From the NCBI RefSeq assembly GCF_022848905.1, contig NZ_JAFIRA010000022.1:1-58671 (forward strand): a stretch of 58,671 nucleotides of DNA, read 5' to 3'. The notes under the pieces are model-generated. The model was not told the origin of the DNA and ran no database searches. It was given only the letters and a program-made list of their open reading frames with translations. Source of the stretch: Thermostichus vulcanus str. 'Rupite' (GTDB taxonomy: Bacteria > Cyanobacteriota > Cyanobacteriia > Thermostichales > Thermostichaceae). Position numbers and translations under genes: made by a program. Within the stretch, counting starts at the first letter, position 1. Every line of letters begins with the position of its first letter. Of the stretch, positions 55,037 to 58,671 are shown piece by piece.

Positions 55037-55711
55037 CTAATTATTTGGGGATAATGCCTTCTGGATTTCCTGAGCAGAGGTCGTCCAACCGACAATGCCT
55101 CCCTGCGCCCGAACCATGTCTAGGGTAGATTGCTTAAAGTGTGGGAAATAACTGGCGGTGCAATCTTCCACCATCAGACATTCGTAGCCCCGATCATTGG
55201 CTTCCCGCATGGTGGTTTGCACACAGACTTCCGTGGTGACTCCGGTGAAGAACAAATGGGTGATCCCCCGTTTCTGCAAACTATCTTGCAGTTCGGTCGC
55301 GTAGAAAGCCCCCTTGCCAGGCTTGTGAATGACAATCTCCCCCTCAATGGGGGCCAGATCTGGAATAATGGCGTTGCCTGCTTCTCCTCGAATCAAGATC
55401 CGCCCCATGGGGCCTTCATCCCCAATTGTCAGGGATCCTTTGCCGCGCTTGCGTTTGCTGATGGGGCAATCAGAGAGATCTGGCTGATGGCATTCCAGGG
55501 TGTGGATGACAGTTAGTCCGTTTTGGCGAAAGAAGTTCAGCAACCCCTTCAAGGTAGGCACAATCGATCCCAGTTGGGCAACATCATTGCCTAAGATCTC
55601 TCCAAACCCTCCGGGTTCGAGAAAGTCCCGTTGCATATCGATGATGACCAAAGCCAACTGAGACAGGTTAGGAACCTCATAGTCATAGGGCAAGGCCGGG
55701 ATCCGAAACAT
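55037..55711 (-). CDS. Isochorismatase-family cysteine hydrolase, biuret-hydrolase-like
   Basis: A 224-residue cysteine hydrolase with the triad Asp25 (IIDMQRDF), Lys130 (HKPGKGAF) and Cys163 ([20 protein letters not shown]). Several segments match the biuret hydrolase BiuH pattern as I remember it: [33 protein letters not shown] with PIEGE, and KPGKGAF. Other isochorismatase-family amidohydrolases remain possible. It is a second member of the family besides the RutB-like gene at 21.0 kb. No urea or cyanurate gene is adjacent. Confidence 0.82.
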   Translation of the reverse strand: MFRIPALPYDYEVPNLSQLALVIIDMQRDFLEPGGFGEILGNDVAQLGSIVPTLKGLLNFFRQNGLTVIHTLECHQPDLSDCPISKRKRGKGSLTIGDEGPMGRILIRGEAGNAIIPDLAPIEGEIVIHKPGKGAFYATELQDSLQKRGITHLFFTGVTTEVCVQTTMREANDRGYECLMVEDCTASYFPHFKQSTLDMVRAQGGIVGWTTSAQEIQKALSPNN

Positions 55712-55743
55712 AGTGCTCAGTCGAGAGGGATTAACAGATTACG

Positions 55744-56157
55744 TTAGCAGCTAACCTCCCCTTTTTTACACCCGATTTTCAGCTCCTCTACCGAAGATGT
55801 GGCTTTCAGTCCCCACCCTAAGCCCATGCCAAGAATGGGGAAAACGGCCCAAGTTATCCGTCCTGCGGTGAACAGATTAATCAAGGTCAAAAAAACACCG
55901 ATCATCAAGTACTGGATCCCAGTTTGTCGAATTTTTGCTTGATGTTTACGGTGCTTCTCATTCAACAGAGGCTTAGGCTTTGAAGTCGACTCCAGGGGTT
56001 GCTCAGTATGAATGGCTTGTTCCAAAACATCTTGGGAAATTCCCAGTTCAGAAGCCATTTCCTGAAGGTCTTGTGCCGTAAAGGTTTCTGTTTGGGCACG
56101 TTGGGAAAGGGCACGGGTTAGGATTCGCTCCACATCCGCTTGTGAGTACTGTGTCAT
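55744..56157 (-). CDS. 2TM-domain protein
   Basis: A 137-residue protein with a helical N-terminal region (SQADVERILTRALSQRAQTETFTAQDLQEMASELGIS) and two hydrophobic helices near the C-terminus (IQYLMIGVFLTLINLFTAG, ITWAVFPILGMGLGWGL), resembling the 2TM domain family (PF13239). Function is unknown; such domains often accompany histidine kinases or two-component systems, which are not adjacent. The ATG at 56157 was preferred over 56163. Confidence 0.75.
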   Translation of the reverse strand: MTQYSQADVERILTRALSQRAQTETFTAQDLQEMASELGISQDVLEQAIHTEQPLESTSKPKPLLNEKHRKHQAKIRQTGIQYLMIGVFLTLINLFTAGRITWAVFPILGMGLGWGLKATSSVEELKIGCKKGEVSC

Positions 56158-56228
56158 AATCACTCTCAGGGTTCAACTCAATTTTCAATCCAATAGTGCA
56201 ACTCTCAGCATTGATGAACGGGGATTGA

Positions 56229-56591
56229 TCAGGGATCCCCATTGAGATTTGTTAAACTTGTTTCTGCCCACAGACGGGCAACCTCTGGGGATAAATCATC
56301 CCAATGTACACCCTCCAAAGCCCCTTGCAGAGCATAGAGATAGTAGCAAATCGGAATGGTTATGGCGGGATTTTGGGCTTTCAATCGTTTGTAGGTATTG
56401 ACCACGCCGACCGATTTCAAATCCCTAACGGTGACTATGCCGACTTCCGCTAGCTGCTGGGCAATGGTTGGGACAATGTTTTTGAGTCCTTTTAGAGGGG
56501 TAAAATCATTTATGGTGCCTCCTGGATGAAGTTGCCCTGGTGTGCGGGATCCCTCAGACATCATTCGAGAATAACTTAGAGAAAAACTCAT
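56229..56591 (-). CDS. TfoX C-terminal-domain protein
   Basis: A 120-residue protein whose C-terminal part (about 45-115) has the TfoX_C fold: LKNIVPTIAQQLAEVGIVTVRDLKSVGVVNTYKRLK and YLYALQGALEGVHWDDL. In stand-alone form this helix-hairpin-helix-like domain occurs in many cyanobacteria. TfoX in Proteobacteria regulates competence, but the N-terminal TfoX domain is absent, so that role should not be transferred. The start is uncertain: 56639, 56591 and 56564 are all ATG; 56591 (MSFSLSYSRMMSEGS) is used. Confidence 0.7.
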   Translation of the reverse strand: MSFSLSYSRMMSEGSRTPGQLHPGGTINDFTPLKGLKNIVPTIAQQLAEVGIVTVRDLKSVGVVNTYKRLKAQNPAITIPICYYLYALQGALEGVHWDDLSPEVARLWAETSLTNLNGDP

Positions 56592-56918
56592 TTCATTAAC
56601 CCCAATTCTCGCCGAATTTCTTCTAAAAACAAGTGCCAATATTCCTCAAACGGATAAGCAAAAATCGGCTTACTCAAATGTGACTGCTCCCTTCTGTCGG
56701 ATCCGCCATGCAATAGGCGGCCCACAATTCCTGGCCATCAATCCCCAACCTAGCCAAGGGATCCCAAATCCACCGAGAGCTTGCATGCATTGTGAGCTGA
56801 CCCACGGGAAAGATCCTCTCGATCCGAACGACAAGGTTCTATTAGGCAACTTATTTATGCAACTGAGTGCATAGCTAGACTATATATACACCTTGTTGAA
56901 TATGTCAAGAGGATCCCA
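56592..56918. promoter_or_regulatory. Divergent region with PadR operator-like inverted repeat
   Basis: A 327-bp spacer between the TfoX-C gene and the padR gene. TATGCA-ACTGAG-TGCATA at 56856-56873 is a perfect 6-6-6 inverted repeat. A TATATATACA stretch at 56881-56890 could be a -10 element for padR. PadR regulators usually bind ATGT-type dyads near their own promoter, so autoregulation is plausible. Confidence 0.5.
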
Positions 56919-57455
56919 TTGGCCTTAACTCATGCGATTTTGGCGGCTTTACAGGAAGAGCCCTGTAGTGGCTACGACCTGATGAAACGGTTTGACGGCT
57001 CCGTTGGTTTTTTCTGGCAGGCCAGCCACCAGCAGATCTATCGGGAGCTCAGCAAGCTAGAAGATCTGGGCCTATTGCAGTCAGAGGCAATCCGACAAGC
57101 CCACCGGCCCGACAAAAAGATCTACCGTGTTACGGATAAGGGGTTGAATTATCTGCGTCAGTGGATCCTGGAGCCGGGGGCAGCTTCTCCAACTCGGGAT
57201 GAACTGTTGGTGAAAACCTTTGCCGGACATTTGGTGGATTGGCCCGCTTTCAAAGCGCTACTCGAACAGCAGCGGGGACAACACCTGGAACGCCTAGCCA
57301 TCTATCGCCGCATTGAAGCAACCTATTTTTCGGATCCCCAAACCTTGCCTCGTCCATACCGCTTTCAGTACGCCACCCTACGCAAGGGCATCCGCTCTGA
57401 AGAGTCATGGCTGGCTTGGTGTGAGGAGATCATGACCCTACTGCAGCCGGATTGA
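56919..57455 (+). CDS. PadR-family transcriptional regulator
   Basis: The 178-residue product has a PadR winged helix (ALTHAILAALQEEPCSGYDLMKRF, ASHQQIYRELSKLEDLGLL) and a C-terminal helical Vir/PadR-type dimerisation domain. The start is a TTG at 56919: the conserved N-terminus begins there, AAGAGG lies 8 bases upstream, and the nearby ATG (56902) is out of frame. It is followed 50 bp downstream by a PstS-like gene on the same strand. Likely autoregulated. Confidence 0.92.
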   Translation: MALTHAILAALQEEPCSGYDLMKRFDGSVGFFWQASHQQIYRELSKLEDLGLLQSEAIRQAHRPDKKIYRVTDKGLNYLRQWILEPGAASPTRDELLVKTFAGHLVDWPAFKALLEQQRGQHLERLAIYRRIEATYFSDPQTLPRPYRFQYATLRKGIRSEESWLAWCEEIMTLLQPD

Positions 57456-57504
57456 TACAACTAAGGGGAAGCGATCTACATTGCCGTTCACCCAGGGGGA
57501 TCCC

Positions 57505-58515
57505 ATGACCGTACAACGTTCCGGCCCACCTCCTATTGTCTATATCTTGTTGCTGGGTTTGTTGGGGGGCGGCGGCTGGTATGCCCATCGTTCCGGCCTG
57601 TTGAATACTTGGCTCAATCGTCCGACCCCGACCCAAGCTGGGATCCCGGCTGTTTCTCCACAAACACCCACGCCTCCATCCACCCAACAGCCGCAAGCAC
57701 AAGCCCCAAATGCCCCAAGTAGCCCCATTAATCTTGATACCTCTTTACCGAACCCTGCGGTAATCCAAATGGATGGCAGTGTCACCATGATCCGCATCGT
57801 CTTGGCCCTGCGAGCGGGCTACACCCAACAAAATCCCAGCATTCCCATCGCCTACGGGATCCCGGATGGTAAGCCGAATGGGTCCAACGCTGGTATGCGG
57901 GCCCTACTGGACGGTCAGATTCAAATCGCTGCCACTTCCCGCCCCCTCAATGCCACTGAAGTCCAAGCGGGTTTACAAGGGATCCCGATTGCCAAGGATG
58001 CTCTGGCGGTAGCGGTGGGGGTGAATAACCCCTACAAAGGCGGCCTGACGATGCAGCAGCTAGCGGATATCTTTCAAGGGCGCATCACCAACTGGAGCCA
58101 AGTGGGTGGCCCGGATCGCCCGATTCGTGTCCTCAACCGTGCCCGTGACAGTGGGACTGCCAGTGTTTTTCAAGAGTTGGTGTTGCTGGGGTTACCTTTT
58201 GCCCCAGATGGGCCAAACTTTACCACCGCCAGTGAAGATGTCACCACACCGCTTCTGCGGGCTCTCGGAGAAGATGGCATTACCTACAGCACGGTAGACC
58301 AAGTGGAAAATCAGCAAACCGTGCGGATTGTGCCGATTGATGGCCAGATGCCTACCCGCGAGGCCATTCAAAGGGGAAGCTATCCTTTGTCTCGCAGTGT
58401 ATTCCTAGCCGTACCCCGGAAAACCAGTCCTGCGGTGGCCGATTTCATCAACTACGCCACCTCGGATGCCGGTCAGCAGATCATCGGCCGCACTGAGTTC
58501 ATTCCGCTCCGTTAG
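57505..58515 (+). CDS. Membrane-anchored PstS-like substrate-binding protein
   Basis: A 336-residue protein starts with a hydrophobic helix (IVYILLLGLLGGGGWY, about 11-27) that probably acts as an uncleaved anchor. A Pro/Gln/Ala-rich linker follows (about 40-85), then a PBP_like_2 phosphate-binding-type domain (about 95-336). Visible motifs are VIQMDGSVTMIRI (phosphate-loop-like GSVTM), GQIQIAATSRPLNATE, LADIFQGRITNWSQVGG and RARDSGTASVFQELVL. This resembles cyanobacterial PstS/SphX-like proteins. Phosphate as ligand is likely but unproven. The ATG at 57505 was preferred over a TTG at 57481. No other pst genes are seen before the window ends. Confidence 0.85.
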   Translation: MTVQRSGPPPIVYILLLGLLGGGGWYAHRSGLLNTWLNRPTPTQAGIPAVSPQTPTPPSTQQPQAQAPNAPSSPINLDTSLPNPAVIQMDGSVTMIRIVLALRAGYTQQNPSIPIAYGIPDGKPNGSNAGMRALLDGQIQIAATSRPLNATEVQAGLQGIPIAKDALAVAVGVNNPYKGGLTMQQLADIFQGRITNWSQVGGPDRPIRVLNRARDSGTASVFQELVLLGLPFAPDGPNFTTASEDVTTPLLRALGEDGITYSTVDQVENQQTVRIVPIDGQMPTREAIQRGSYPLSRSVFLAVPRKTSPAVADFINYATSDAGQQIIGRTEFIPLR

Positions 58516-58545
58516 CAATCATTAAGGTTACAATCATTAAGGTTA
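58516..58545. repeat. Tandem 15-bp repeat after the PstS-like gene
   Basis: CAATCATTAAGGTTA is present twice head-to-tail (58516-58530 and 58531-58545), beginning immediately after the stop codon. It may be a duplicated regulator site for a gene to the right, or an accidental slippage duplication. Confidence 0.6.
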
Positions 58546-58671
58546 GGCTCTCCTGGACTTATGGTGATCAAGGATTACTAAGGCCAGAAAGCTGCTAATA
58601 ATCTGGCTCTGAAGTTAGTAATGTTGGTAAACCCATACCCTTGTCGCTTGATTACCTTGATCCGGTTGTTG

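Noticed and set aside
55600-55625. tRNA T-loop-like GGGTTCGAG
   Set aside because: Lies inside the biuret-hydrolase-like coding sequence and no acceptor stem or anticodon arm can be built around it.
56680-56874. 64-codon frame upstream of padR
   Set aside because: No ribosome site, unusual composition, overlaps the promoter/operator region; probably non-coding.
1-58671. CRISPR array, prophage, tRNA or rRNA genes
   Set aside because: No regularly spaced repeats of 25-40 bp, no phage genes, and no cloverleaf or rRNA segment was recognised on reading both strands.

Overview
This window is a dense, chromosome-like stretch of a cyanobacterium. The evidence is a phosphoribulokinase, a plant-type ferredoxin-NADP+ reductase, the iron-stress chlorophyll protein IsiA, a gamma-tocopherol methyltransferase, a GH100 neutral/alkaline invertase and several cyanobacterial hypothetical families. 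The DNA is moderately GC-rich and saturated with the octamer GGGATCCC and its GGATCC core. From memory, alternative HIP-type palindromes like this occur in some cyanobacteria, including hot-spring unicellular lineages related to Synechococcus JA/Thermostichus. A ferredoxin-NADP+ reductase without its phycobilisome-linker domain fits an early-branching lineage. The species assignment is inference. No rRNA, tRNA, CRISPR array or prophage was seen. The only mobile-element trace is an IS200/IS605-type right end at the extreme left edge.

Layout. 1-0.13 kb: transposon end. 0.2-8.1 kb: HflX GTPase, a pentapeptide-repeat protein, GH100 invertase, TrmL tRNA methyltransferase and a Ski2-like helicase. 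8.2-10.6 kb: a Fur-box-like site, isiA, a terminator, an isiC-like alpha/beta-hydrolase whose nucleophile position is Gly, and a 4-Cys membrane miniprotein. 10.8-17.8 kb: an orphan YnjB-type binding protein, a 1302-residue Cache/PAS/GAF histidine kinase, an orphan OpuB-like permease, a methyltransferase and a VOC protein. 18.2-22.1 kb: a secreted tandem rhodanese, a small secreted protein and a YeeE/YedE (TsuA-type) transporter, which together suggest thiosulfate handling; then a RutC/RutB-like pair. 22.4-30.3 kb: an RCK-membrane-RCK protein, argS, a corA remnant, an orphan NMT1-type binding protein and leuS. 30.5-33.6 kb: petH, prk and pgl. 33.6-37.9 kb: a methyltransferase divergent from a TetR regulator with palindromic sites between them, a hypothetical gene, and a BlaI/M56 pair. 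38-45.6 kb: miaB, a radical SAM protein, tocopherol methyltransferase, polA, glutaredoxin and a DUF2470 protein. 45.6-50.8 kb: an AI-2E-type permease, a MATE exporter, and overlapping murD-ftsW.

50.8-55 kb is a divalent-cation neighbourhood. It holds a long structured leader, mgtE, a small protein, mgtC-like and a GDT1-family (Mn2+/Ca2+) exporter. A well-matched yybP-ykoY Mn2+ riboswitch precedes the exporter on the minus strand. The right end has a biuret-hydrolase-like enzyme, two small proteins (2TM and TfoX-C domains), a PadR regulator and a membrane-anchored PstS-like protein.

Most genes are housekeeping. The points most worth following are the Mn2+ riboswitch and cation cluster, the isi cluster with its serine-less hydrolase, the possible thiosulfate module, the RutB/RutC pair without RutA, the TetR-methyltransferase operators, the unusual channel filter and the genome-wide palindrome. 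Functional calls rest on motif recognition by eye; no database search was run.
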